Part shown: positions 54,169-62,797 of the stretch, one piece after another
Layout of the letters: each line of letters begins with the position of its first letter
How positions within the stretch are numbered: position 1 is the stretch's first letter
From: Alkalibacterium kapii
Lineage (GTDB): Bacteria; Bacillota; Bacilli; Lactobacillales; Carnobacteriaceae_A
Length of the DNA stretch: 64,000 nt
Reading direction: 5' to 3'
NCBI RefSeq assembly: GCF_007988865.1
Contig: NZ_BJUY01000008.1
Span: forward strand, 1 to 64,000
The notes under the pieces: generated by a model
Databases searched by the model: none
The model's input: the letters and a program-made list of their open reading frames with translations, nothing else
Told to the model about the DNA's origin: nothing
Made by a program: the position numbers and the translations under genes

Positions 54169-55734
54169 ATGCAATTATCTAAACTATTAAAATCAACAGA
54201 AGTATTGGAAGTTAAAAACAACAAAGATGTTGAAATAAAAACCATTGCGTATCATTCAGAAGACGCAGAAGATGCGTCTTTATTCGTGTGTATCAGAGGG
54301 TATCAAACAGATGGACACCAGTATGCCCAGGACGCTGTTAACAATGGTGCGGTTGCTCTTGTGGTCGAAGAGTTTATACCAGACGTCAGCACACCTCAAT
54401 TCAAAGTGGAAGACACCCGTAAAGCACTTGCTGCTATTGCAGATGAATATTATGATCATCCATCCAAAGCTTTGACGATCATAGGAATCACTGCGACAAA
54501 TGGGAAAACATCCACATCTTTTATGACCAACGCTATCCTGGAAGCCCATAAGCTGAAAACTGGCCTTCTTGGTACAGTCATGGTCAAATTTGGCGATACG
54601 CTTGTTCCTAGTGTTTTGACCACGCCGGAATCTCTGGACTTACACGGTTATTTTGATAAAATGCGTGAAGAAAACGTTTCTCATGTGACGATGGAAGTGT
54701 CTTCTTCGGCACTCGAACTCTCTAGAGTAGGCAACGTTGCTTTTGATATAGTGGCTCTTAACAATATCAGCAGAGAACATATCGATCTGCATGGATCCTT
54801 TGAAGAGTATTACAATGCAAAAGCGAGTCTGATCAAAAAAGCCAGACCGGATCAGTTTGCTGTACTGAATCTTGATGATTCGTATTCTCGATCGCTTATC
54901 GAAGAAACGGAGGCCTCTGTCGTTACTTATGGTATCGAAGACACCTCAGGACATCTACAATGTAAAGATGTCGATCTGTCTACTGGACGTGGAAATTTCA
55001 CAGTCGAAATAAATAAGCCATTCAAAACGATCAACGGTAATACAGTGGAGAAAACCAGCTTTGAAATCAGCTTGTCTGTTGCAGGTTATCACTCTGTATA
55101 TAACTCAATGGCTGCAATCACTATAGGTTTGATCAGTGGTGTGGATACCGAAACGATTCAATCTGGAATCGAAAGTTTCAAGGGTGTTGAACGTCGTTTT
55201 CAGTTTATATATGAGAATGATTTCAAAATCGTCGATGATCATTTTGCCAATGCCGGAAATATCGAAGTCACTCTGGAAACATTGACAAAGATGGATTATA
55301 AAAAATTACACATCGTTTATGCGATCAGAGGCAACCGCGGTGTCACAACGAATCGGGAGAATGCTCAAACACTTGCCAAATGGGTCCCTGATTTAGGTAT
55401 AAAAAAAGTCATCGTTTCTTTGAGCGAGTCACATGTCATCGATAAAGATGATGTCTTACCGGAAGAAATGGCTGCATTTAGAGAAGAGATGGATAAAGTC
55501 GGAGTGGAAATAGAATTGCACAAGGAAATGCCCGATGCGCTTGAATCAAGTCTGGAACAAGTAGAAACAGGCGATGTTATTTTGATTGGCGGCGCGCAGG
55601 GAATGGATTTTGGGGCAAAATATATTTTGAATCAGCTTGTACAAAAGCGTCCGGACTTGAATGCAAAAGAGGTCTTAAAACCACTAGGCGAACGTGTAGC
55701 GGGTATTGATGAATCGTTCTTGGACAATGAATAA
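54169..55734 (+). CDS. MurE-like Mur ligase, divergent
   Basis: 521 residues with Mur-ligase domains in order: UDP-precursor domain (about 1-95), ATPase domain with P-loop GITATNGKTST (106-116), carbamylated-Lys region HIDLHGSFEEYYNAKASLI, and a C-terminal domain. Two canonical spots are altered: the DYAHTPD loop reads DDHFANAG, and the substrate-selecting DNPR-type motif reads SLSESHV. It is therefore unlikely to add meso-DAP or lysine in the usual way. AAAGAGGGG precedes ATG. It may join another amino acid to a muramyl or non-muramyl precursor. Confidence 0.8.
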   Translation: MQLSKLLKSTEVLEVKNNKDVEIKTIAYHSEDAEDASLFVCIRGYQTDGHQYAQDAVNNGAVALVVEEFIPDVSTPQFKVEDTRKALAAIADEYYDHPSKALTIIGITATNGKTSTSFMTNAILEAHKLKTGLLGTVMVKFGDTLVPSVLTTPESLDLHGYFDKMREENVSHVTMEVSSSALELSRVGNVAFDIVALNNISREHIDLHGSFEEYYNAKASLIKKARPDQFAVLNLDDSYSRSLIEETEASVVTYGIEDTSGHLQCKDVDLSTGRGNFTVEINKPFKTINGNTVEKTSFEISLSVAGYHSVYNSMAAITIGLISGVDTETIQSGIESFKGVERRFQFIYENDFKIVDDHFANAGNIEVTLETLTKMDYKKLHIVYAIRGNRGVTTNRENAQTLAKWVPDLGIKKVIVSLSESHVIDKDDVLPEEMAAFREEMDKVGVEIELHKEMPDALESSLEQVETGDVILIGGAQGMDFGAKYILNQLVQKRPDLNAKEVLKPLGERVAGIDESFLDNE

Positions 55735-55815
55735 TCTTAGGAATATAAGAAAGCAACAGGTGATGAATATACTGAAAATATTAAGCAGATGAGTCATGAA
55801 TAAGGAGATTTTATA

Positions 55816-57267
55816 GTGAAATGGAAAAAACTGATACGTAATATATCAGAGTTAAATAATCCTTTTTTTCCGGATAAAAAGGAAATCAAAGGAATCACAG
55901 ACAATTCTAGAGAAGTTGGAGAAGGATATGTCTTTGTTGCAGTAGAAGGATTCTCGGTGGATGGCCATGATTATATCAAAGAAGCTGTCGAAAAAGGCGC
56001 TGCTGTAGTCATCGGCCAGCAATCGATCAATAAGATAAATAGACCCTATATAAAAGTAGAAAATTCAAGGAAAATACTGGGACAACTGGCTGCAAGCTTT
56101 TATGGTTATCCTTCAAAAAACAAAGTAGTCATTGGTGTTACTGGAACAAATAGAAAAACTACGACAGGGTTATTTCTCAGACATCTGCTAAAGAGAAAAG
56201 GCTATAGTGTTTCATTTTTCGGTACTGTTTTCAATGAAATAAACGGTGAGGAGACAAAAAGCCAAACGACCACACCAAGCTCGTTGATGATTCAAAAATC
56301 ATTAGCTGAATCAGATGATCAAGTTGCTGTTATTGAGGTTTCTTCCCAGGGGTTATCACAATACCGTATGGAAGGAATGAGCTTTGATTACGCCTTGTTC
56401 ACTAATTTACAGCATGATCATCTGGATTACCATCAGTCCATGGAAGACTACTTTCAAGCAAAAAAAGAACTGTTCTCTTTACTTAAAGTATCTGGAACAG
56501 CTGTAGTCAATGAAGTGGATGAGTGGGGTAGACGCTTGTCGAAACTGTTGCGGGAGGAAGACAAACGCGTAATTACAGTAGGAGAAGATGACCAGAATGT
56601 CGTGTATCATATGAAAAATAATGGCCATGGCGTTTGTGTGATGGAGAATAATACTTATGAGATCGAACTTCCTTTACCCGGTAAATATAATTTAGCAAAC
56701 TTGGCACTGGGATTGACGGTTTTAAATGATATGCAGCATGATTTATCTGGTATATCCAATATCATGAGAGGTATCGGTCCACTGCCTGGACGATTCGAAA
56801 CGTATGATCTCTCTAACAAAGTATATGGTATCGTCGATTACGCCCATACGACGGAAGCATTACAGGCTCTTTTTACAACGATCAGAGAATCGCATGGTGA
56901 TTACAGGATCATTCATATATTCGGATTCAGAGGTCAGCGAGACAGCACAAAAAGAGATAAAATGGTCGATATTTCCAGATCATACTGTGATGAAACGATA
57001 CTGACTCTAGACGATCTGAACGGCGTGAGTGTTGATATTATGAAAGCTGAATACGAAAAACAACAGCAAAGATATAGTGAAGCGACTATAAAAGTCATAC
57101 TGGATCGGACTCGCGCCATTGAAAAAACGGTCAATACTGCGTCACAAAAGACACTTATTGTTGTGTCAGGGAAAGGTCATGAAAATTACCAGCAGGCGTT
57201 CGAACTGTCGTCCACTTCAGACAAAGAGACCTTTGAACTACTCTCTATAAAAACGGCAAACATATAA
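55816..57267 (+). CDS. Second MurE-like Mur ligase with altered P-loop
   Basis: 483 residues with the three Mur-ligase domains: ITDNSREVGEGYVFVAVEG, ATPase domain, HDHLDYHQSMEDYFQAKKELF (carbamylated Lys) and VDYAHTTEAL. The P-loop reads GTNRKTTT, with Arg113 where almost all Mur ligases have Gly, which could impair ATP binding. The amino-acid-selecting motif is LTLDDLNG, neither DNPR (meso-DAP) nor the DDPN/DDPA of lysine enzymes. It starts GTG with AAGGAG 9 nt upstream. Possibly an ornithine- or other-specific ligase, or a regulatory paralogue. Confidence 0.78.
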   Translation: MKWKKLIRNISELNNPFFPDKKEIKGITDNSREVGEGYVFVAVEGFSVDGHDYIKEAVEKGAAVVIGQQSINKINRPYIKVENSRKILGQLAASFYGYPSKNKVVIGVTGTNRKTTTGLFLRHLLKRKGYSVSFFGTVFNEINGEETKSQTTTPSSLMIQKSLAESDDQVAVIEVSSQGLSQYRMEGMSFDYALFTNLQHDHLDYHQSMEDYFQAKKELFSLLKVSGTAVVNEVDEWGRRLSKLLREEDKRVITVGEDDQNVVYHMKNNGHGVCVMENNTYEIELPLPGKYNLANLALGLTVLNDMQHDLSGISNIMRGIGPLPGRFETYDLSNKVYGIVDYAHTTEALQALFTTIRESHGDYRIIHIFGFRGQRDSTKRDKMVDISRSYCDETILTLDDLNGVSVDIMKAEYEKQQQRYSEATIKVILDRTRAIEKTVNTASQKTLIVVSGKGHENYQQAFELSSTSDKETFELLSIKTANI

Positions 57268-57368
57268 ACATTTACTACTTTTAGCGTATACGAATAAAAT
57301 GGTTAACCATAAAAACAAAATAGAGTAAAATCAGTATAAAACATAAATAACCAAAGAGGAGGGCCAGC

Positions 57369-58067
57369 ATGAACAAAAACGAGCGAGTTATTGGGATACT
57401 AGGAGGAATGGGCCCAGAAGCAACAGCAAGTTTTTATATGAAGATTATTAAAGAAACAAAAGTCGAAAATGATCAGGATCATTACCGCACGATCATTGAC
57501 AGTAATCCTAAAATACCTGACCGGACAGAGGCTATACTTTATAATGGACCTTCTCCCGTTTCAGAAATGATTAAAACAGCAAAGAATTTGGAAAACGCCG
57601 GAGCCACAGTAGCAGTCATGCCGTGTATCACAGCTCATTACTTTTATGAAGCTATTCAGAATGAAGTCGCTATACCGATCCACCACGTACTTAAAGGCCT
57701 GGATAGTTATATACAAAAAACGTATCCGCATGCAGAAAAAATTGGTGTGTTGTCGACCACTGCAACAAAAGAAACAGGTCTTTTCCAACGCTATCTGGAG
57801 GGTAAAGAAATACGTTATCCAAACGAAGTAGAACAAAAAGAAAAAGTCATGCAGGCAATCTATGGAAATGACGGGATAAAGCAGGGAAATACAGGAGATG
57901 GACCAAAAAAGCTGCTGCTTGAAGCTGCTGAGCGATTGATCAAAGAAGAACAATGTGACTTGATCATCGGTGGGTGTACTGAAGTTGAACTAGTCCTGAC
58001 ACCAAGAGATATGTCCGTCCCATTTATTGATCCGATGCGTGTAGCAGCAATATACTTGACGCATTAG
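57369..58067 (+). CDS. Aspartate/glutamate racemase family protein
   Basis: 232 residues of the PLP-independent racemase family: GILGGMGPEATASFY at the start and two catalytic cysteines, Cys86 (MPCITAH) and Cys203 (GGCTEVEL). It interconverts L- and D-aspartate or glutamate. GAGGAGGG precedes ATG. Located after the ATP-grasp and Mur-ligase genes, it most likely supplies the D-amino acid used there. RacD or YgeA-type specificity cannot be separated by eye. Confidence 0.87.
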   Translation: MNKNERVIGILGGMGPEATASFYMKIIKETKVENDQDHYRTIIDSNPKIPDRTEAILYNGPSPVSEMIKTAKNLENAGATVAVMPCITAHYFYEAIQNEVAIPIHHVLKGLDSYIQKTYPHAEKIGVLSTTATKETGLFQRYLEGKEIRYPNEVEQKEKVMQAIYGNDGIKQGNTGDGPKKLLLEAAERLIKEEQCDLIIGGCTEVELVLTPRDMSVPFIDPMRVAAIYLTH

Positions 58068-58174
58068 AACAGGCATGTCCTGCTAGTTTGTATGAACAAT
58101 TTAACGTCTTTTTTAAACGAAATAACTGCATAATTTAACTCAGTAATAAATACAACAGTAAGACTCCTTCAATT

Positions 58175-58217
58175 AAACCTGTTCTTCTCATTAATCAAAG
58201 CGAAAGAGCAGGTTTTT
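58175..58217 (+). terminator. Terminator after the racemase gene
   Basis: AAACCTGTTCTT and AAGAGCAGGTTTTT pair with one G-T; T run present. Confidence 0.75.
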
Positions 58218-58218
58218 A

Positions 58219-58255
58219 TTGACTTTTATTGATTACAGATGTAAACTTATATAAA
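58219..58255 (+). promoter_or_regulatory. copYZ promoter with cop box
   Basis: TACAGATGTA (58234-58243) fits the cop box TACAnnTGTA bound by CopY repressors. It lies between TTGACT/TTGATT (-35 candidates, 58219 and 58229) and TATAAA (about 58250), just ahead of the copY gene. Confidence 0.75.
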
Positions 58256-58291
58256 GAGGAAAAACCATTATAAATTAAAGGAGTAGAAAAT

Positions 58292-58720
58292 ATGCAGGAA
58301 AATCAGATATCTCCTTCAGAATGGGAAATTATGCGTGTGATCTGGACGAATTATCCGATCTCGGGAAAAGAAGTAAACGAAATCTTGAAGGAAAAAAAAG
58401 AATGGAAACTGGCAACTACAAAAACACTGATTGGGCGACTCGTCAAAAAAGGGATGCTTTCCACAGAAAAGCGAGGTAGAAAGTTCGAATACAGCCCACT
58501 CGTTACGGAAAAGGAAAGTATGGATGAATCGATTGAGGACTTGCTTAACCAAATATGTAATACAAAAATCAGTGACAGTATAGAAACGATTTTAGAAAAA
58601 AGAACATTAAGTAAAAGCGAATTGGAACAGCTGGAAATAATAATCAAAAAGAAAAAAGAAACGGCACCAGAAGAAGTTGTGTGCGAGTGTACACCAGGTC
58701 AGTGCGACTGTGCTCATTAA
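58292..58720 (+). CDS. copY: CopY-type copper-responsive repressor
   Basis: 142 residues. An N-terminal BlaI/MecI-type winged helix (SPSEWEIMRVIWTN to TKTLIGRLVKKGML) and the C-terminal metal signature CECTPGQCDC, i.e. CxCx4CxC, that swaps Zn for Cu(I) and releases DNA. AAAGGAG precedes ATG and a cop box lies upstream. It is followed by copZ, but no copA/copB ATPase gene adjoins. Confidence 0.94.
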   Translation: MQENQISPSEWEIMRVIWTNYPISGKEVNEILKEKKEWKLATTKTLIGRLVKKGMLSTEKRGRKFEYSPLVTEKESMDESIEDLLNQICNTKISDSIETILEKRTLSKSELEQLEIIIKKKKETAPEEVVCECTPGQCDCAH

Positions 58721-58753
58721 GCCAACTGACGTTATAAAAAGGAGAGTTCGAAA

Positions 58754-58963
58754 ATGAACTATCAGGAAAGAATTGAAGGCATGAGCTGTAATGGCTGTGC
58801 AAATACAGTTAAATCAGCATTAGAAACCATTGATGGCGTAACAGATGTTGCGATAAACTTAAATGAAAAACAAGCAGACATAGAATCAGTAAAAGAACTA
58901 GACGAAAATCAAATAAATCAGGCTTTAAGTGACACAAGTTATACAGTTAAAGCTTTCAAATAA
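58754..58963 (+). CDS. copZ: CopZ copper chaperone
   Basis: A 69-residue ferredoxin-like heavy-metal-associated domain with Cu(I)-binding MSCNGC (Cys12, Cys15). It carries Cu(I) between the ATPases and CopY. AAGGAG precedes ATG; a terminator follows, so the transcript ends here. Confidence 0.93.
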   Translation: MNYQERIEGMSCNGCANTVKSALETIDGVTDVAINLNEKQADIESVKELDENQINQALSDTSYTVKAFK

Positions 58964-58966
58964 TAT

Positions 58967-59007
58967 AAAAAAGGACATGGCTCATATGAACTGAGTGGTG
59001 TCCTTTT
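58967..59007 (+). terminator. Terminator of copYZ
   Basis: AAAAAAGGACA...GCTCA and TGAGT...TGTCCTTTTT form an interrupted stem with a final T run. Confidence 0.8.
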
Positions 59008-59188
59008 TAGTTTATCGCACGATTAAAAAAAGGTACTTATAGTATGATTTATTATCAGACAGATGGTTCTAAAAAATCGAATAAATGTTATTCTTATCTA
59101 AAACGTTTTCTTTGATAGATACCTCTAATGATATTGTAATAATACTTACAACTATATTATAATAGGGGGATAAAGAGGAGGAGATAGA

Positions 59189-59884
59189 ATGGAATATATC
59201 AAACTGGTAGGAATTTTGATTATATTACTTGGTTTCATTTTTAAAATTGATACAATAGCGGTAGTTATACTGGCAGGTTTAGCTACAGCTTTAGTTTCAG
59301 GCTTGTCATTATTTGAATTTTTGACATTATTAGGCGAAGCCTTTGTGTCTAATCGACTTGTTACGCTTTTTTTCCTGACTTTGCCTATGATCGGATTAAG
59401 TGAGCGGTCTGGTTTACGTCAGCAGGCTACGCGTCTGATTGAAGGAATCAAAGGATTAACAACAGGAAGGTTTTTATCGCTGTACATGTTCATTAGAGAA
59501 TTGGCTGGCTTTTTCTCAATACGTATTCAAGGTCATACACAATTCGTGAGACCATTGATTGAACCGATGGCACAGGCATCTGCTGAGAGTAAATTTGGGG
59601 AAGAAGACGAAGGGACTCAAGAGAAAATAAAAGCGCGTTCTGCTGCTATGGAAAATTTAGGTAATTTTTTCGCACAAAACACGTTTGTAGCGGCCTCAGG
59701 GGTCCTGCTTATTGCCGGCACGCTGAAATCACTGGGGTATGATGTTTCTGCAGTAAACATTGCTCAAGCTTCACTGCCGATTGCCTTCATAGCCTTAATC
59801 ATCGTCATTGTTTCCAATATATTATTCGATAAAAAATTAAGAGGAAATTCCAAAACAACGTCAGGTAAGGAGGGAGAAAAATAA
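59189..59884 (+). CDS. DUF969 membrane protein
   Basis: 231 residues with about five helices and the family's conserved stretch MFIRELAGFFSIRIQGHTQFVRPLI and NLGNFFAQNTFVAASG (segments shown joined only for reference). DUF969 always pairs with DUF979; together they resemble a two-part transporter. GGAGGAG precedes ATG, TATAAT lies near 59155. It overlaps the next gene by one base. Confidence 0.85.
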   Translation: MEYIKLVGILIILLGFIFKIDTIAVVILAGLATALVSGLSLFEFLTLLGEAFVSNRLVTLFFLTLPMIGLSERSGLRQQATRLIEGIKGLTTGRFLSLYMFIRELAGFFSIRIQGHTQFVRPLIEPMAQASAESKFGEEDEGTQEKIKARSAAMENLGNFFAQNTFVAASGVLLIAGTLKSLGYDVSAVNIAQASLPIAFIALIIVIVSNILFDKKLRGNSKTTSGKEGEK

Positions 59885-60807
59885 TGGAAGCATTCAATAA
59901 CAACTTTCTTGAGTTTTTCTTTATATTAACAGGTTTACTAATGGCACATACTGGGGTAAATGTCTTATTAGATCCAAAACATCCTACGCGACTCCAGACA
60001 GCTGTTTTCTGGTTTCTTCTTGCAGCTACCTTTTCAATCGGAAGATTTATCCCGCCTTTTGTTTCAGGTGTGATGGTTGTAGGGATGGGCATTTTGACTT
60101 TATTCAATCAAGTGAAAATAGGACCGATAAATCAGGTTTCTGAAGAAAAAGCAGAGGAGAGGAGTAAACGCTTAGGCAACAAGATTTTTATCCCTGTCGT
60201 TTCCCTGGCTTCTATAGCAATCATTATCGCACAGTTCACACCACTGGGAGGACAAGTCGGTATTGGGGTAGCAGCCGTCCTCTCGGTCCTAATCGCAATG
60301 TTTATAACAAAATCTGATGGAAAAGTTGCCCTTCATGAAGGGGACCGTATGGTGAGACAGGTAGGAACCGTTGGGATACTCCCTCAACTGTTAGCCGCTT
60401 TAGGTGTGATCTTTACAGCTGCTGGTGTAGGAGATGTTATCGCCGGCATGATCTCAACAGTCGTTCCTGAGGGCAATCAGCTAATAGGTGTAATAGCTTA
60501 TGTTTTGGGGATGGTTGTTTTCACAATGATCATGGGTAATGCTTTTGCTGCCTTTACCGTCATCACTGCAGGTATTGGTGTGCCTTTTGTCATCGCTCAA
60601 GGTGCTGATCCAGTCATCGCAGGAACATTGGCTATGACAGCAGGATACTGTGGAACATTGATGACACCGATGGCTGCAAACTTCAATGCACTGCCTGTTG
60701 CCTTACTTGAAATGAAGAATCCAAACGGTGTCATTAAAGAGCAGCTGCCCTATGCACTTTTAATGATTATAGTACACATCGCCCTTATGTATTTTTGGGC
60801 ATTTTAA
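59884..60807 (+). CDS. DUF979 membrane protein
   Basis: 307 residues with about nine helices; ends in the conserved [20 protein letters not shown] and [20 protein letters not shown]. Partner of the DUF969 protein; it starts at the preceding stop (TAATG). Followed by pcp, an arrangement that repeats in other Firmicutes and suggests transport of pyroglutamate or pyroglutamyl peptides. Function unproven. Confidence 0.85.
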   Translation: MEAFNNNFLEFFFILTGLLMAHTGVNVLLDPKHPTRLQTAVFWFLLAATFSIGRFIPPFVSGVMVVGMGILTLFNQVKIGPINQVSEEKAEERSKRLGNKIFIPVVSLASIAIIIAQFTPLGGQVGIGVAAVLSVLIAMFITKSDGKVALHEGDRMVRQVGTVGILPQLLAALGVIFTAAGVGDVIAGMISTVVPEGNQLIGVIAYVLGMVVFTMIMGNAFAAFTVITAGIGVPFVIAQGADPVIAGTLAMTAGYCGTLMTPMAANFNALPVALLEMKNPNGVIKEQLPYALLMIIVHIALMYFWAF

Positions 60808-60827
60808 AAAAAGAAAGGAAGAGTATG

Positions 60828-61475
60828 ATGAAAATTTTAATCAGTGGATTTGATCCATTCGGAGGAGAAAAAATCAATCCAGCCTATGAGGCAGTCAAAC
60901 TGCTACCTGATTCGATCAAAGGTGCAGAAATTGTAAAACTTGAAATACCCACAGTCTTTCATAAGGCTGCAGAAGTTCTTGAGGAAAAGGTAAAAGAAGT
61001 GGACCCAGATGTCATTCTCTGTATCGGTCAAGCGGGTGGACGCTATGGTGTGACGCCAGAGCGTGTCGCAATCAATGTTGATGATGCGCGTATACCCGAC
61101 AACGAACAAAAGCAGCCTATTGACGTAAAAATCAAAGAAGACGGACCATCAGCCTATTTCAGCACGCTGCCCATCAAGTCAATGGTGGAGAAAATGAAAG
61201 AAGCTAAAGTTCCTTCCAGCGTCTCTAACTCTGCGGGTACGTTTGTATGCAATCATATTATGTATCAGATTTTATATATGATCGATAAAAAATATCCCCA
61301 AAAAACAGGCGGTTTTATCCATTGCCCATTTATTCCTGAACAGGTGATCGATAAGCCAAATCAGCCTTCGATGAACCTTTCAGATATTGCTCGTGGACTT
61401 GAAGCAGGAATCGAAGCAATCGTGGAACGGGACGGAAAAGAGGATATCAAGGAAATCGGTGGCGCTATCCACTGA
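60828..61475 (+). CDS. pcp: Pyrrolidone-carboxylate peptidase (pyroglutamyl-peptidase I)
   Basis: 215-residue cytosolic cysteine peptidase removing N-terminal pyroglutamate. [18 protein letters not shown] is the family N-terminus. The triad Glu78, Cys141 (FVCNH) and His165 (FIHCPFIP) lies three positions before the Bacillus enzyme's Glu81, Cys144 and His168. The start is ATG 60828 (or 60825), just after AAAGGAAG. It ends in a terminator shared by the DUF969-DUF979-pcp operon. Confidence 0.94.
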   Translation: MKILISGFDPFGGEKINPAYEAVKLLPDSIKGAEIVKLEIPTVFHKAAEVLEEKVKEVDPDVILCIGQAGGRYGVTPERVAINVDDARIPDNEQKQPIDVKIKEDGPSAYFSTLPIKSMVEKMKEAKVPSSVSNSAGTFVCNHIMYQILYMIDKKYPQKTGGFIHCPFIPEQVIDKPNQPSMNLSDIARGLEAGIEAIVERDGKEDIKEIGGAIH

Positions 61476-61488
61476 TCCATGATAGAGT

Positions 61489-61522
61489 AAAAAGGCAGCC
61501 GACAGTCTCGTGCTGCCTTTTT
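61489..61522 (+). terminator. Terminator of the DUF969-DUF979-pcp operon
   Basis: AAAAAGGCAGC and GCTGCCTTTTT, 11-bp stem, 12-nt loop. Confidence 0.88.
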
Positions 61523-61554
61523 GAGTGTGAAAATTTAAAAAGAAAGAAGACTGA

Positions 61555-62733
61555 ATGATGCTTACAGGAATAGGATTAGTGTTGTTGCTTGGCTATTTAG
61601 GTGGAAAAATAGCTGCGAAATTAGAACTCCCCCCTCTTATCGGTATGCTGGTGGTAGGTGTTTTGGCGGGACCTTATGTATTTAATGTATTAGATTCTGA
61701 TTTGCTGCTTGTGTCTCAGGATATTCGCACGTTTGCTTTAATCATTATTCTGTTAAGAGCAGGTTTAGGTATAAAAAAGGAAGAGATCAAAAAAGTAGGA
61801 TTGATTGCTCTTAAAATGAGTATTATTCCATGTATACTAGAAGGCTTTACTGTAATGGGGTTGGCTTATTACTTACTGGGTTTTTCTTTGAGTGAAGCAG
61901 GAATGCTGGGGTTTATCATAGCAGCTGTATCACCTGCTGTGGTTGTTCCAAGTATGCTTGAACTGAAGAAAGAAAGGTACGGGGAAGATAAGCAAATCCC
62001 TACACTACTTTTAACCGGAACATCTATCGATGATGTGATCGCTATTACTTTTTTCACTTTCTTTGTCGGAATGGAAACTCAGTCAGTCGATCAGTCTCTG
62101 TTTAAAAATCTGTTGAGTATTCCTTTTAATATTTTAGCTGGAGTATTTCTTGGTGCAGTGATTGCTTTTGGGTTAATCTATTTGTTCAGCATAATGTCTG
62201 AAAAATATATAGAAAAACTGATTATATTACTTTCACTAACAATTATTTTTGTAAAGTGGGGGGATTATACTGGGATAGCGAGTTTACTGGGAGTCATGAC
62301 GATCGGTTTTTTACTGTTGGAAAAAATCCCGGACCAGTCTAAAAGATTTTCAAAAAGACTGCATGGGTTATGGCTCTTCCTCCAGATCCTGCTTTTTGCC
62401 CTTGTCGGAGCTGAGGTCGATGTAACAAAGGCGCTGGATGCGGGGGTTTCAGGAGTAGCTATTATAATCATAGGATTGGTTGCACGAAGTTTAGGAGTAT
62501 GGCTTGTTACCATGGGTAGTGAGCTGAAAGTGAAAGAGCGCATTTTCTGTATGATTGCTTATACCCCTAAAGCAACCGTCCAAGCAGCTATTGGTGCGAT
62601 ACCTTTGGCGCTGGGTGTGGAACAGGGTGCAACGATCCTGGCCCTTGCTGTCTTATCTATTGTACTGACAGCCCCTTTAGGAGCCTTAGGTATTTACTCA
62701 TCAGCTCCCCGCCTGTTGCATAAAACAAGATAA
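61555..62733 (+). CDS. Cation:proton antiporter (CPA family)
   Basis: 392 residues with about twelve helices. CPA-type signature: KLELPPLIGMLVVGVLAGP at the start, SPAVVVPSMLELK and TGTSIDDVIAITFF, whose Asp pair (IDD) is in the position of the ion-binding aspartates. It exchanges Na+ or K+ for H+; electrogenic or neutral type cannot be judged. GAAAGAAG precedes the ATGATG start. It fits a salt- or alkali-tolerant life style together with the betaine transporter next door. Confidence 0.85.
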   Translation: MMLTGIGLVLLLGYLGGKIAAKLELPPLIGMLVVGVLAGPYVFNVLDSDLLLVSQDIRTFALIIILLRAGLGIKKEEIKKVGLIALKMSIIPCILEGFTVMGLAYYLLGFSLSEAGMLGFIIAAVSPAVVVPSMLELKKERYGEDKQIPTLLLTGTSIDDVIAITFFTFFVGMETQSVDQSLFKNLLSIPFNILAGVFLGAVIAFGLIYLFSIMSEKYIEKLIILLSLTIIFVKWGDYTGIASLLGVMTIGFLLLEKIPDQSKRFSKRLHGLWLFLQILLFALVGAEVDVTKALDAGVSGVAIIIIGLVARSLGVWLVTMGSELKVKERIFCMIAYTPKATVQAAIGAIPLALGVEQGATILALAVLSIVLTAPLGALGIYSSAPRLLHKTR

Positions 62734-62742
62734 AGATAAAAT

Positions 62743-62779
62743 AAAAAAGCTGAAACGCAAAACGCGTCTCAGCTTTTTT
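62743..62779. terminator. Bidirectional terminator
   Basis: AAAAAAGCTGAAACGC and GCGTCTCAGCTTTTTT pair with one mismatch between convergent genes. Confidence 0.85.
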
Positions 62780-62797
62780 AGTATAGACATAAATGAT

